A DNA stretch of 64,000 bases from contig CAWJCU010000001.1 of assembly GCA_963841455.1 (NCBI GenBank), forward strand, positions 1 to 64,000. The letters run 5' to 3'. Origin of the DNA: JAWVFM01 sp963841455. GTDB lineage: Bacteria; Actinomycetota; Thermoleophilia; Solirubrobacterales; 70-9. The notes beneath the pieces were generated by a model. The model saw only the letters and a program-made list of their open reading frames with translations. It was not told the origin of the DNA and did no database searches. Below are positions 41,222-52,041 of this stretch, piece by piece (position 1 is the stretch's first letter; the number at the start of each line of letters is the position of its first letter). Position numbers and translations under genes: made by a program.

Positions 41222-42790
41222 CTAAAGGGGGATGTTTCCGTGCTTGCGCTTCGGCTGCTCGACGCGCTTGGTCTGCAGCATGCGCAGGGCGCGGATGAGG
41301 CGTGGGCGGGTCTCTTGCGGCTCGATGACGTCGTCGATGTAGCCGCGCTCGGCCGCCGAGTAGGGGTTGGCGAAGTGGGCCTTGTAGTCCTCGATCAGCT
41401 TGGAGCGGCGTTCGTCGGGCGTTGGGGAGGTCTGGATGTCGCGACGGTAGATGATGTTCACCGCGCCCTCCGGCCCCATCACGGCGACCTCGGCACTCGG
41501 CCAGGCGAAGTTGAAGTCGGCGAGCATGTGCTTGGAGTTCATGACGTCGTACGCGCCCCCGTACGCCTTCCGCGTCACCACGGTGAGCTTCGGCACGGTC
41601 GCCTCGGTGAACGCGTACAAGAGCTTCGCGCCGTGCCGGATGATGCCGCCCCATTCCTGCGAGGTCCCCGGCAGGAAGCCCGGAACGTCGGTGAAGGTGA
41701 GGAGCGGGATGTTGAACGCGTCGCAGGTGCGAACGAAGCGGGCCGCCTTCTCGGAGGAGTTGATGTCGAGCACCCCGGCCAGGTGGTTCGGCTGGTTGCC
41801 GACGATGCCGATCGGATAGCCGTCGAGGCGCGAGAACCCGCAGATGATGTTCCGGGCGAAGTGCTCGTGGACCTCGAGGAACTCGCCGTCGTCGACGATC
41901 AGCGAGACGACGTCGCGCATGTCGTAGGGCTTCTGGGGATCGTCCGGGACGATCGTCGCGAGGTCGGGCTCCTCGCGGTCGGGGTCGTCGTAGGGCTCGA
42001 CGCGCGGCGGCAGCTCGAGGTTGTTCGACGGAAGGAACGACAGCAGGTAGCGGGCGTCCTCGAGGCACGACTCCTCGTCCTCGGCCGCGAAATGGGCCAC
42101 TCCCGACTTCGAGTTGTGCGACATCGCGCCGCCCAGCTCCTCGAACTCGACCTCCTCGCCGGTCACGGTCTTGATCACCTCTGGGCCGGTGATGAACATG
42201 TGCGAGGTCTCCTTGACCATGAAGATGAAGTCGGTCATGGCCGGCGAGTAGACCGCGCCGCCCGCGCATGGCCCCATGATCAGGCTGATCTGAGGGATCA
42301 CCCCCGAGGACTGGACGTTGCGGACGAAGACGTCGCCGTAGGCGCCGAGCGAGACGACCCCCTCCTGGATCCGCGCCCCGCCGGAGTCGTTGATGCCGAC
42401 CACGGGCGCGCCGATCTTCGCGGCGAGGTCCATGATCTTGCACATCTTCTCGGCCATGACCTCGCCAAGCGAGCCGCCGAAGACCGTGAAGTCCTGCGAG
42501 AAGACCGCGACGGGCCGGCCGTCGACCGTGCCCCAGCCCGTGACCACCGCGTCGCCGTAGGGCCGGCGCTTCTGCATCTCGAACTCGTAGGTGCGGTGCC
42601 GGACGAAGGTGTCGAGTTCCTCGAACGAGCCCGGGTCCAAGAGCTTCTCGATCCGCTCGCGGGCGGTCAGCTTGCCCTTGGCGTGCTGCTTCTCCACCGC
42701 CTCCTCAGAGGCGGAGTGGACCGCCTGCTCGCGCAGCTCGCGAAGCTGGGCGAGCTTCTCCTCATGGGTCTGGGGGAAGCTCTCGCGCAC
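41222..42790 (-). CDS. Acyl-CoA/propionyl-CoA carboxylase beta subunit (carboxyltransferase)
   Basis: 522 residues from GTG 42790. Two crotonase-fold halves: VGINDSGGARIQEGVVSLGA and IMGPCAGGAVYSPAMTDFIF in the first (acyl-CoA oxyanion hole), VGNQPNHLAGVLDINSSEKA, TFTDVPGFLPGTSQEWGGII and RKAYGGAYDVMNSKHMLADF in the second (biotin side). Ends in KRKHGNIPL, usual for PccB/AccD-type subunits. With methylmalonyl-CoA mutase nearby, propionyl-CoA is the likely substrate. No alpha subunit in the window. Confidence 0.94.
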   Translation of the reverse strand: MRESFPQTHEEKLAQLRELREQAVHSASEEAVEKQHAKGKLTARERIEKLLDPGSFEELDTFVRHRTYEFEMQKRRPYGDAVVTGWGTVDGRPVAVFSQDFTVFGGSLGEVMAEKMCKIMDLAAKIGAPVVGINDSGGARIQEGVVSLGAYGDVFVRNVQSSGVIPQISLIMGPCAGGAVYSPAMTDFIFMVKETSHMFITGPEVIKTVTGEEVEFEELGGAMSHNSKSGVAHFAAEDEESCLEDARYLLSFLPSNNLELPPRVEPYDDPDREEPDLATIVPDDPQKPYDMRDVVSLIVDDGEFLEVHEHFARNIICGFSRLDGYPIGIVGNQPNHLAGVLDINSSEKAARFVRTCDAFNIPLLTFTDVPGFLPGTSQEWGGIIRHGAKLLYAFTEATVPKLTVVTRKAYGGAYDVMNSKHMLADFNFAWPSAEVAVMGPEGAVNIIYRRDIQTSPTPDERRSKLIEDYKAHFANPYSAAERGYIDDVIEPQETRPRLIRALRMLQTKRVEQPKRKHGNIPL

Positions 42791-42837
42791 GGGGCTCCGG
42801 ATTCTATGGGCGCCCCGTGCGCGTTAGCTTCCGGCTC

Positions 42838-43611
42838 CTAGGCCTGCATGCAGATCGCGACCGCCGTGAGCGTGTGGTCGGCGCCGCTGTCGTTGCCGCC
42901 ATCGACCACCACGGACTCCGCCGCGAAGTTCGGCCTGATCTCCGCGATCCAGAGCTCGAGGTTGCCCGAGGCGTTGTCGTCGGGCGTCCAGTGGCCTGCG
43001 CCGCTGATCAACTCCTCGCCGGCGTTGCACGCCGCGGTCGCCGTGTTGACCGTGTAGGCGCCGTTCTCAGCCACGCCACCGGCGACGTTCACCGGCGTGC
43101 CTGGGCGGGCGACTATTGCGTCGCCGATCTCCGATGCTCGCACCGAGTTCGCGCCGAGCTCCGACTGACCGACGCTGCCGGCTCCGAGGTCGGCGCTGGT
43201 CAGGCTGTTGGCCGCCACCTCGCTGCTGCCGACCGAGTCCGGACCGAGGTCGGCGCTGGTGAGGCTGTTGTCGATCACCTCGCTGCTACCGACCGAGTCC
43301 TGACCGAGGTCGCCGCTGGTCAGGCTCTCGTCGGCAACGTCGGCGCTCCCGACCTGGCCATCGCCGATGTCAGAGGTCGAGACGGTTCCGTCGGCGATCT
43401 TTCCGCTGACGACGGAGTTGGCGTGCAGGTCGTGCTTCTTGACCTGACCGTCCTTGATGTGCTTGCTCCTGACCGCATCGTCCTTGATGTTGCCGGGACC
43501 GATCGTTGCAGCCGCCCAGGCCGTACCCGTGAGCGCCACGAACAGCGCCGCGTACGCGACGACCGTGGCATGGCTGGGGCGTCCTGGCCGCTTTCGCTGC
43601 CATGAGCTCAT
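42838..43611 (-). CDS. Secreted beta-repeat protein with 20-residue units
   Basis: 257 residues. Start with a signal anchor (VVAYAALFVALTGTAWAAAT), then about nine imperfect repeats of about 10 residues arranged in 20-residue units, such as DSVGSSEV-x4-SLTSADLG, likely forming a solenoid or beta-helix. The C-terminal domain of about 85 residues has two cysteines (ACNAGEELISG, AICMQA). Proteins with this start and such repeats are common in Solirubrobacterales-like genomes, as I recall; function unknown, cell-surface or extracellular role inferred. Confidence 0.75.
   Translation of the reverse strand: MSSWQRKRPGRPSHATVVAYAALFVALTGTAWAAATIGPGNIKDDAVRSKHIKDGQVKKHDLHANSVVSGKIADGTVSTSDIGDGQVGSADVADESLTSGDLGQDSVGSSEVIDNSLTSADLGPDSVGSSEVAANSLTSADLGAGSVGQSELGANSVRASEIGDAIVARPGTPVNVAGGVAENGAYTVNTATAACNAGEELISGAGHWTPDDNASGNLELWIAEIRPNFAAESVVVDGGNDSGADHTLTAVAICMQA
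43201..43320 (-). repeat. Tandem 60-bp coding repeats
   Basis: 43201-43260 and 43261-43320 are nearly identical (only about nine differences by eye) and 43321-43380 is a weaker third. They code for the 20-residue units of the secreted repeat protein. High DNA identity points to recent duplication or gene-conversion-like length change. Confidence 0.85.
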
Positions 43612-43831
43612 ACGAGCCTCCCCTTTGGGGTTTCCCCCCGGCTCGCCCGGTTGGTCGCCGTGCGACGCCGGGGCTTCCTCTCACCGCTCCACCGCGACCT
43701 TGGACGAGACGTGGCGGAGCACCGCCAACATTAACCGCTGTTCGGGACGAACTCGGTCAGCCGCGGCGCGGCGGAACCGGCGCACGGCCTCGCCGAGCGG
43801 CCATATACTCGCTTCGAAGTAGGGATTATGA

Positions 43832-43853
43832 GGTAGCGCAGGGGTGCGCTACC
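43832..43853 (+). promoter_or_regulatory. Perfect 9-bp stem hairpin just upstream of the ribosome site
   Basis: GGTAGCGCA-GGGG-TGCGCTACC, followed four bases later by AAAAGGAG and ATG 43871. Position in the 5' leader suggests control of translation, or an operator; the surrounding 259-bp gap (43612-43870) otherwise shows only an AT-rich CATATACT-like stretch that may be a -10 region. Confidence 0.55.
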
Positions 43854-43870
43854 CGGGAAAAGGAGTAGGG

Positions 43871-44931
<1,061 letters not shown>

Positions 44932-45524
44932 AGATCGACGACGGCAAGGGCCTCCGCGATCGCCGGGTCCAGATCGGTCCCGGCGATCGCGCGCAGGCCC
45001 GCCGCCGCCCGGACGCGAGGGTCGGCGTCCGCGGCCGACGAGGCGGGGTCCACCGGCGCGATCAGCAGGCCCTCGCATACGCACGCGGCGTGGATCACCC
45101 GCGCCTCGGCCGGGATCACGTCGCCGGCGAGGCGCAGCGGGCCATGGCCGTCGAAGCGCTCACCGCTGGTGCGGATCCACTCGCAGGCCTCCGCCGGGAT
45201 GCCGGCGCCGGCGGCGAGCTGGGCACCGGCGATGCAGTGGCGGTCGAGCCCCGCGCGCTCGGCTGAGGTCAGCTCGGAGACGGGCTTCGCGAGGAGCTCC
45301 GCCGGAAGGTAGACCTTCCCGATCTCGTGGAGCTTCGCGACCTCGCGCACGAGCTCGGCGCGGTGGCGGCCGAAGCCGAGCTCCGCGGCGGCGGCCAGGG
45401 CGTAGGCCGCGGTCGCGTTCGCGTGCTCGATCGAGCCTGGGACGTGGCGCTCGAGGCCCTCGAGAAGCGGCAGGCCGCGAAGGCTCACAAGGGCCGGAAG
45501 AGCCGGTGTCGCGAGGGCGCGGCG

Positions 45525-45872
45525 TCAGGCGCCGTTGAAGGGTCGCCGCTCGGCCCCGCCGAGCTCATCGAGAACGCGCTCCAGCGCCGGGGTCGCCAGG
45601 TCGGGCCGTGAGTGCTGCGCCGTGACCTCGACCGAGGTGCCGAAGCCGCCGCCCTCGGCGAACTCGATTGCGATCCGCGCGTGCGACTCGCTCGCGCCGT
45701 TGGCCCGCCAGGCGATGACGCGCTCGGGATCGCGGTCGGTGACCTCGATCTCCACCGGGGCGCCGGCTCCGACCAGGCCCGCCATCCACGCCTCCATGCG
45801 CGCGATGTCGTCGGCGAGCTCCCACAGCTCCGGCGGCGACTTGACGAGCGTTCGCTTCGCCTTGGTTTCCAT
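45525..45872 (-). CDS. SRPBCC (START-like) small protein
   Basis: 115 residues. KRTLVKSPPELWELADDIAR, then VEIEVTDRDPERVIAWRANG and FGTSVEVTAQH, ending in a long helix (PALERVLDELGG), match the polyketide-cyclase/START-like fold used for binding hydrophobic ligands. Start at ATG 45872. Same strand as, and between, the HD-like and mutase genes. Ligand unknown. Confidence 0.75.
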   Translation of the reverse strand: METKAKRTLVKSPPELWELADDIARMEAWMAGLVGAGAPVEIEVTDRDPERVIAWRANGASESHARIAIEFAEGGGFGTSVEVTAQHSRPDLATPALERVLDELGGAERRPFNGA

Positions 45873-45949
45873 CTGGCGGGGCTTCGGCCACCGCGCGCGG
45901 ACTCCTGCCGCCGATCACCTGGTTGCAGCCCGGACTCTCGACGCGACCA

Positions 45950-47601
45950 CTAAAAGAACGCGCCGCCCTGGTATTCGCCGAACACCTCGCGCATGGCCCC
46001 GCAGACCTCGCCGATCGAGGCGTGGTCGGCGAGCGCGGCCCTGATCGGGTGGAGCAGGTTGCCCTCGCCCCCGGCGACGTCGCGAAGCTCCGCCAGCCGG
46101 CGCTCGACCGCCTCCGAGTCGCGGTTGGCCTTGAACGCGGCGAGCCGCTCGAGCTGGCGCCGCTCGGACTCGGGGTCGACCTTGAGGATGTCGACGTCGT
46201 CGACCGTGTCGGTCACGTACTTGTTGACGCCCGACGACGATGTCCTGGCCCGTGCGGTAGCGCTCGTGGTAGGAGGCGGCGGACTCCTCGATCTCGCGCT
46301 GGATGAAGTCGAGCGCGTTGACCGAGCCGCCGAGCTCCTCGACCTTCGCCATCAGCTCGCGGCGCGCGGAGCTCGATCTCGTCGGTGAGCGACTCGATGA
46401 AGTAGGAGCCGGCGAAGGGATCGACCGTGTCGGCGGCGCCCGACTCGTGGGCGAGGACCTGCTGGGTGCGCAGGGCGATCCGCGCCGAGCGCTCGGTCGG
46501 CAGCGCGAGCGCCTCGTCGAAGCCGTTCGTGTGCAGGGACTGGGTGCCGCCGCACACCGCCGCGAACCCCTGGAGCGCGACGCGGATGATGTTCACCTCG
46601 GGCTGCTGCGCCTGGAGCGTGACGCCGCCGGTCTGGGTGTGGAAGCGGATCGTCTGCGAGCGCGGCTCGGCGGAGCCGAAGCGGTCGCGGACGATCTCCG
46701 CCCACATCCGCCGCACCGCGCGGAACTTGGCGATCTCCTGGAAGACGTTGTTGTGGCAGTTGAAGAAGAAGGCGAGGCGGGGAGCGAACTCGTCGATGTG
46801 AAGGCCGCGCTCGAGCGCCGCCTCCACGTAGGCGATCGCGTTCGCGAGCGTGAACGCGACCTCCTGCACCGCCGAGCAGCCCTTCTCGCGGATGTGGTAG
46901 CCGGAGATCGAGATCGTGTTCCAGCGCGGCACCCGCTCGTTGCAGTACTCGAAGATGTCGGTGGTGAGGCGCATCGTCGCCTCGGGCGGGTAGATGTAGT
47001 TCCCGCGGGCGACGTACTCCTTCAGCACGTCGTTCTGGACCGTCCCGCGAAGCTTCTCCGAGGCGACGCCCTGCTCCTCGCCGACCAGCTCGTAGAGGAG
47101 CAGCAGGATCGCGGCGGGTGCGTTGATCGTCATCGAGGTCGAGACCTCGTCGAGGGGGATCGCCTCGAAGCAGATCCGCATGTCCTCGATCGTGTCGATG
47201 GGCACGCCGGTGCGGCCCACCTCACCCCGGCACAGGGGGTCGTCCGAGTCCCGGCCGAGCTGGGTCGGGAGGTCGAAGGCCATCGAGAGGCCGGTCGAGC
47301 CGTGCTCGATCAGGTAGCGGTAGCGGTTGTTGGTGTCCTCGGGGCTGGCGAAGCCGGCGTACTGGCGCATCGTCCAGAGGCGGTCGCGGTACATGCCCTC
47401 GTGGATGCCGCGGGTGAACGGATACTCACCGGGCTCGCCGAGCCGCTCCTCGAGGCCCGGCGCGACGTCGCTCTCCTCGTAGAGGCGCTCGACCTCGATC
47501 CCCGAGTCGGTGAAGCGGCGCTCGTCGTCGGGGCCGACGATCGGCGCGATGAAGCGGTCTTCCCCGGTCTCGGCGGCGGGACGGGTTGCCATCGCGGCCA
47601 A
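45950..47601 (-). CDS. Methylmalonyl-CoA mutase, large (catalytic) subunit without B12 domain (two frame breaks)
   Basis: About 550 residues joined. FTRGIHEGMYRDRLWTMRQY, FDLPTQLGRDSDDPL, TSMTINAPAAILLLLYELVG, ISISGYHIREKGCSAVQEVA, FHTQTGGVTLQAQQPEVNII and GTQSLHTNGFDEALALPTE are the substrate-binding TIM-barrel motifs of MCM. Extra bases near 46368 and 46230 interrupt the tail. The cobalamin-binding domain is not in this protein, so a separate small subunit is expected elsewhere, as in Archaea and some actinobacteria. Partner in the propionyl-CoA pathway with the carboxylase. Confidence 0.92.
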
Positions 47602-47630
47602 GGATAAGTGGAAGAATCGCCGCGGAGCCC

Positions 47631-48077
47631 ATGACAGGGCGGGAACCGACGCAGCAGATGGTCGACGCGCTCCTGGAGGCGCTGCCCATCGGCGCCTACG
47701 AGGAGCCCGAGATGGAGGGAATGGTCACCGCCTGTGCGGAGGCGCTGAGAGCGATCGCCTCGCCTGACCTCGCGGTGGCGTTCGTGGCGCCCGACGGATT
47801 CCGCGGTGATTTTCAGGGGCTCGACGGGTTCCGCGATTCCTGGCTGGACTGGCTCGGGGCGTTCTCGACGTATGCCACCAGCATCGAGGAGATCCGGCTC
47901 GGCCCGGACGTGGCCGTCATGCTCACGCGGCAGACGCTCACTCCCCGCGGGGGCGAGACCCCCATGGAGGCGCCGGCGGCCGCGGCCGCGCGGTGGGACG
48001 GGGATCTGATCGTCCGCCTCGAGTTCCACCTCGATCGGTCGGTCGCGCTGCGAAGCGTGGGCCTCCCGCCTGACTAG
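47631..48077 (+). CDS. SnoaL-like small protein
   Basis: 148 residues from ATG 47631. After a helical start (QQMVDALLEALPIGAY) it shows FVAPDGFRGDFQGLDGFRDS, SIEEIRLGPDVAVMLTRQTL and DGDLIVRLEFHLDRSVALRS, the NTF2-like pattern seen in SnoaL-type domains. A longer start inside the mutase promoter is possible. Divergent from the mutase gene with about 30 bp between. Function unknown. Confidence 0.65.
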   Translation: MTGREPTQQMVDALLEALPIGAYEEPEMEGMVTACAEALRAIASPDLAVAFVAPDGFRGDFQGLDGFRDSWLDWLGAFSTYATSIEEIRLGPDVAVMLTRQTLTPRGGETPMEAPAAAAARWDGDLIVRLEFHLDRSVALRSVGLPPD

Positions 48078-48124
48078 CCGCCGCGAGCGATAGGTTCCCG
48101 GGCGTCGGCGCATTGGAGGGTTAG

Positions 48125-49607
48125 ATGGAAGCGGCTACGGGAACCGGCGTAACGGCGGCAACGGGGGGCCAGTACCAGCGCTACCGCGTGATGTGGCCGC
48201 TCGTGCCGGCCATGGCGATGGTGATGATCGACTTCACGATCGTCAGCATCTCGGCGACGACGATCCAGCAGGATCTCCACCTCTCGGAGACCGGCGTCCA
48301 GTGGCTCGTCACCGCCTACGCCCTCGCCACCGCGGCCTTCATCGCGCTCGGCGGCCGCCTCGGCGACATCGTCGGCCACAAGCGGATCGTCGCGATCGGG
48401 ATCGTCACGTTCGCGAGCTTCTCGCTGCTCTGCGGGCTGACCCCGGACACCTCGGCCGCCGAGCCCTGGATGATCGTCTGCCGCGTCTTCCAGGGGATCG
48501 GCGGGCGCGCTCCTGATCCCCTCGACCACCGTGCTGGTGCTGAACGCGTTTCCTCCCGACGAGCGCGGCAAGGGGCTCGTCGATCTTCTTCATCGTCGCC
48601 GGCCTCTTCACGGCGCTCGGCCCGATCGCCGGCTCCTACCTGACCCAGTACTGGACCTGGCGCGCGATCTTCTGGATCAACGTCCCGGTCGCGCTGCTCT
48701 CGCTGACCGAGTTCGCCTTCGTGAAGATCCCGGACGTCGCTCATCCCGCCAAGATCGACTGGGGCGGGGCGGTCCTCAGCGTCGCCGGGATGGGGCTCAC
48801 GGTCCTCGGGATCCAGCAGTCGACCGTCTGGGGCTGGGAGCGACCCGGCAACCATCGGCTCGATCATCGCGGGGGTGGTCCTTCTGGTGGTGTTCGTCGT
48901 CTACGAGATGCGTCGGGACGAGCCGCTGATCGACGTGCGGGCGATGGTCGCGTCGCCGCCCTACCTGGTCGACTGCATCCTCACGCTGCTCCTGTTCTTC
49001 ACCTGGCTCGCCGTCTTCTTCTTCGGCAGCCAGTACTTCCAGGTCTCGATCGGCCAGAACCCCACCCACGCCGGCTTCTCGATCCTGACGATGTTCTATT
49101 CGTTCTTCATCGCGTCGCGGATCGGCGGCGGCATGCTCGACAAGCTCGGGCCGAAGCACCCCGTGTGCCTCGGCTTCGCGGCCCTCGCGGTCGGCCTCTA
49201 CCTGTGGGGCAACGAGCTCACGACGCTCACCGACAACAGCACGGTCGTGGGGATGCTCGTCACGGGTGCCGGGTTCGGCTTCGCGATGTCGGCGCTCAAC
49301 ACCGACGCGCTGGACCGCTCGCCCGCCGAGAGCCGGGGAGTCGCGTCGGGCGTGATCCAGGCGTTCCGGAACTTCGGCTCGGCGCTCGGGATGGCGATCC
49401 TCGGCACGATCGTGCTCGCGAACGCGCCGACCGTCACGGCCGCGGCGTCGGGCCCGGGTCAGGCGGCAGGCTCACGCCGTCGCGTCGGGCTTCGCCGACG
49501 CGCTCCAGACGGCGTTCTACGTCGGGCGCGGCGCTGATGGCCGCGTCGTTCATCCTCGCCCGCCTCTTCATGCCGGAGGGGAGAGCATGGAGCGGCGATG
49601 CGAGTAA
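48125..49607 (+). CDS. MFS transporter, DHA2/EmrB-QacA family (about five frame breaks)
   Basis: About 490 residues in the joined reading, start at ATG 48125. 14-helix drug:H+ antiporter features: AMAMVMIDFTIVSISATTIQ, LVTAYALATAAFIALGGRLG, DIVGHKRIVAIGIVTFASF, then VAGLFTALGPIAGSYLTQYW (motif C of exporters) and WRAIFWINVPVALLSL. Extra bases near 48506, 48575, 48850, 49470 and 49530 shift the frame every few hundred bases, usually GGC to GGGC. The end is uncertain (TAA 49605-49607 is one candidate). Probably an intact drug exporter in the real genome. Confidence 0.85.
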
Positions 49608-49627
49608 GCGAGCACTCGATCGCGGGC

Positions 49628-50852
49628 CGCGAGCTCGCTGCGGCGGCGGCGAGCCGGGTAGGCGTATGCGGGCGGCCGCGCTCCGCGGACGGGTAGGCAA
49701 GCGCGCCCCTCGCGGACCAGACCTGCGCGAGCGCGCGGCGCTCGCATGGCGGAGGCGTCGCCGGCGGGCACGACCAGCGCCCCGACCTCTCCCGCGACCC
49801 GCCCGGCCTCCGTCCCCTCGGCGAGTGCGAGGATCGGCCGCCCGCCGCCAGGTACTCGAAGAGCTTGTAGTTGAGGAGCTGCGACCGCTCCGGGTGGGCG
49901 ATGAGCAGGAGCGCGTCGGCCTCGCGCTGGAGGGCGACCGCGCGATCGCGCGCCAGGCTGCCGGCGAGCGTGATGCGCGCGGGCGAGACGTCGCGTCCGA
50001 AGCAGGTCCCGCTCGTCGTCCTGGAGCGGGCCCGCGACGACGAGCTCGAGCCGCGCCGGCGACGTCGGGGTCGTCACGCGCGAGCGGCCGCGATCGCCTC
50101 GACGAGCGCGCGCGGGTCGCGGCCGCGCCCGAAGCGCCCCGTGTAGACGAGCGACGTCCGGTCGTCGAGCGCGATGCCGGAGCTCGGCCGCCGCCTCCGC
50201 CTGCTCGGGGTCCCAGCCGTTCGGGATCACGAGCGGGTCGGCGATGCCGCGGCGGCGCAGGTCGGCGGCCGCGGCCTCGGACACGCAGACGACGGCGTCG
50301 GCCGCCGACAGGCAGCTGCGCTCGAGGCGCTCGTCGAGCCGCCGCTGGGCCCCGGTCGGGAACGGCGGCCGCAGCGACTCGAACGTCCAGGCGTCGCGCA
50401 GCTCGGCGACCCAGGCGATCCCCGCTCCGCCGCTGAAGCGCGCGGCCGACGAGGTGGGCCGACTCCGGCGGCGAGGTGGTGATCACCGCGTCGAAGCTCT
50501 CGGCGCGAGGCGAGCCGGAGCGCCCGCCGCCGGGCGAACGGCGCCCAGGCCAGCACGAGCGGCTCGGGGACGAGGACCCTCGCCAGCGGATGCGGCCGGC
50601 CGGAGTAGGTGTCCGAGTCGTAGAGCGAGCCGATCTCGCGCTCGCCGCGCAGCCGCGCCCGCGCGAGCTGGAGGTCGGCGGTGCGGACGACGCGGCTGCT
50701 CGGCGTCGTCCGGAAGCTCGCCGTAGGCGCGCGTCGTCAGCACCGTCACCCGGTGGCCGAGCCGCTCGAGGTGCCTGCGCCATCGCCGCCGGCCGCGCCG
50801 CGCCGGTGTCGCGGCAGGGCGGATAGAAGTAGGCGACGAGGAGCAGGTTCAC
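49628..50852 (-). CDS. Glycosyltransferase, GT4-like (many frame breaks)
   Basis: About 400 residues expected. Start at GTG 50852: VNLLLVAYFYPPCRDTGAAR, then RLGHRVTVLTTRAYG, FDAVITTSPPESAH, IAWVAELRDAWTFESL, DAVVCVSEAAAADLRRRGIA and LVIPNGWDPEQ, YTGRFG, VVAGPLQDDE and LFEYLAAGRPILALAEGTEA, spread over several frames. This is the two-domain GT-B plan, similar to exopolysaccharide glycosyltransferases. At least eight indels are needed, more than elsewhere. The end near 49628 is a guess. Start overlaps the stop of the next GT gene (GTGA). Confidence 0.7.
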
Positions 50853-52028
50853 GGCATCCTTCCGGCGACGCTCGGCGACCGCCTCGGCGTAGGCGGTGTC
50901 CATGCGGTCGAGGAGCGCGGGCCAGGCCCACTCGCGCTCCGCCTTCGCCCGTCCGGCCGCTCCCAGCCGCGTCCGCGCCTCGGGGTCGGCCGGCGAGCCG
51001 GTCGATCGCGGCGGCGACAGGCGCCGGCGTCGCCCGGCGGGACGACGATGCCGGTCTCGCCGTCGTCGACGACGGCGCGGACGCCGGGGTAGTCGGTGGC
51101 GATCACCGGGAGCCCGCAGGCCATCGCCTCGATGAGGACGATCCCGAACGACTCGGGCGGCTCGGTGGTCAGCACGAACGCGTCCGCCGCGCGCAGGACG
51201 CTCGGGAGCTCGGCGTGGGGGACGGCGCCGAGGAAGTGGACCCGATCGGCGACGCCCGGCTGCAGCGCGCGGTCGCGAAAGCCGTCGAGCAGCTCGCCGC
51301 CGCCGGCGACGAGCAGGTGGGGCTGCGGGTCGCCACACGCGCGAGCGAGCGCGTCGATCGCGACGTCGAGGCGCTTGAAGTGGTGGGCGCGGTCGAGCGT
51401 GGCGGCGAAGGCAGCAAGGCCGGCGCGCCCTCCGGGATCCCGAGCCGCTCGCGCAGGCCCGGCTCGTCGGCGCCCGGGGAGAACTCGTCGACGTCGACGC
51501 CGTTCGGCATCTCCACGAGCTTCTCCGGCGCCCGCTCGGCGGTGCCGCCGCAGGTACGGGACCGAGTCGGCGTGGTCAGCCGAGAGCACGCAGACGCGGT
51601 CGGCCGAGCGGACGAGCAGCGGCGCGACCGTGCGCTCGTAGGCGGCGAACATCGGCGCCCGGCGCCCCCTTTCCGACGAGGCGGTTCTTGTAGTGGACGA
51701 GGAGGGCCTGGCGGCGCCGGCGCGCGGCTCGTGCGGCCGAGCAGGGTCAGCTCGGCGCCGAAGATGAAGGGGTAGTGGACGTGGACGACGTCGAACGCGG
51801 CGATCCGAGCGATGCTCGGGATCAGCGGCGCGTTGCCGATTGCGAGCACCGGGCTCGATGCGGTGGACCAGCGCGCGCCCGGGGTCGGGCGCCTCACCCT
51901 CCGCCGGAGCGGTGAAGACCTCGACGTGATGGCCGCGCTCGGCCTGGCCGCGGGCGAAGCGGAATGCCGTGTTGCCCGCGCCCCCCTGGGTACGGCGGAA
52001 AGGTCGCCGTCAGGTGAGCGATCCGCAC
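50849..52028 (-). CDS. Glycosyltransferase, GT4 family (several frame breaks)
   Basis: About 390 residues, start GTG 52028 (VRIAHLTATFPPYQGGAGNT joined over an extra C). Then FRFARGQAERGHHVEVFTAP, VVHVHYPFIFGAELTLL, ADRVCVLSADHADSVPYLRR, VEMPNGVDVDEFSPGADEP, FKRLDVAIDALARAC, RVHFLGAVPHAELPSVLRAA and FGIVLIEAMACGLPVIATDY, a GT-B retaining glycosyltransferase. Four or five indels. Operon of epimerase, this gene and the other glycosyltransferase; likely exopolysaccharide or glycolipid synthesis. Confidence 0.8.
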
Positions 52029-52041
52029 GGACCGCGGCGAG

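Noticed and set aside
41138..42841. Very long open frame opposite the carboxylase beta gene
   Set aside because: Same effect of GC-rich codons; composition (Leu/Val/Arg/Asp-rich) is typical of antisense frames and no domain is seen.
43141..43380. 60-bp repeats as a possible CRISPR array
   Set aside because: Units adjoin without spacers, vary gradually and translate in frame into 20-residue units of a secreted protein. No cas genes are present.
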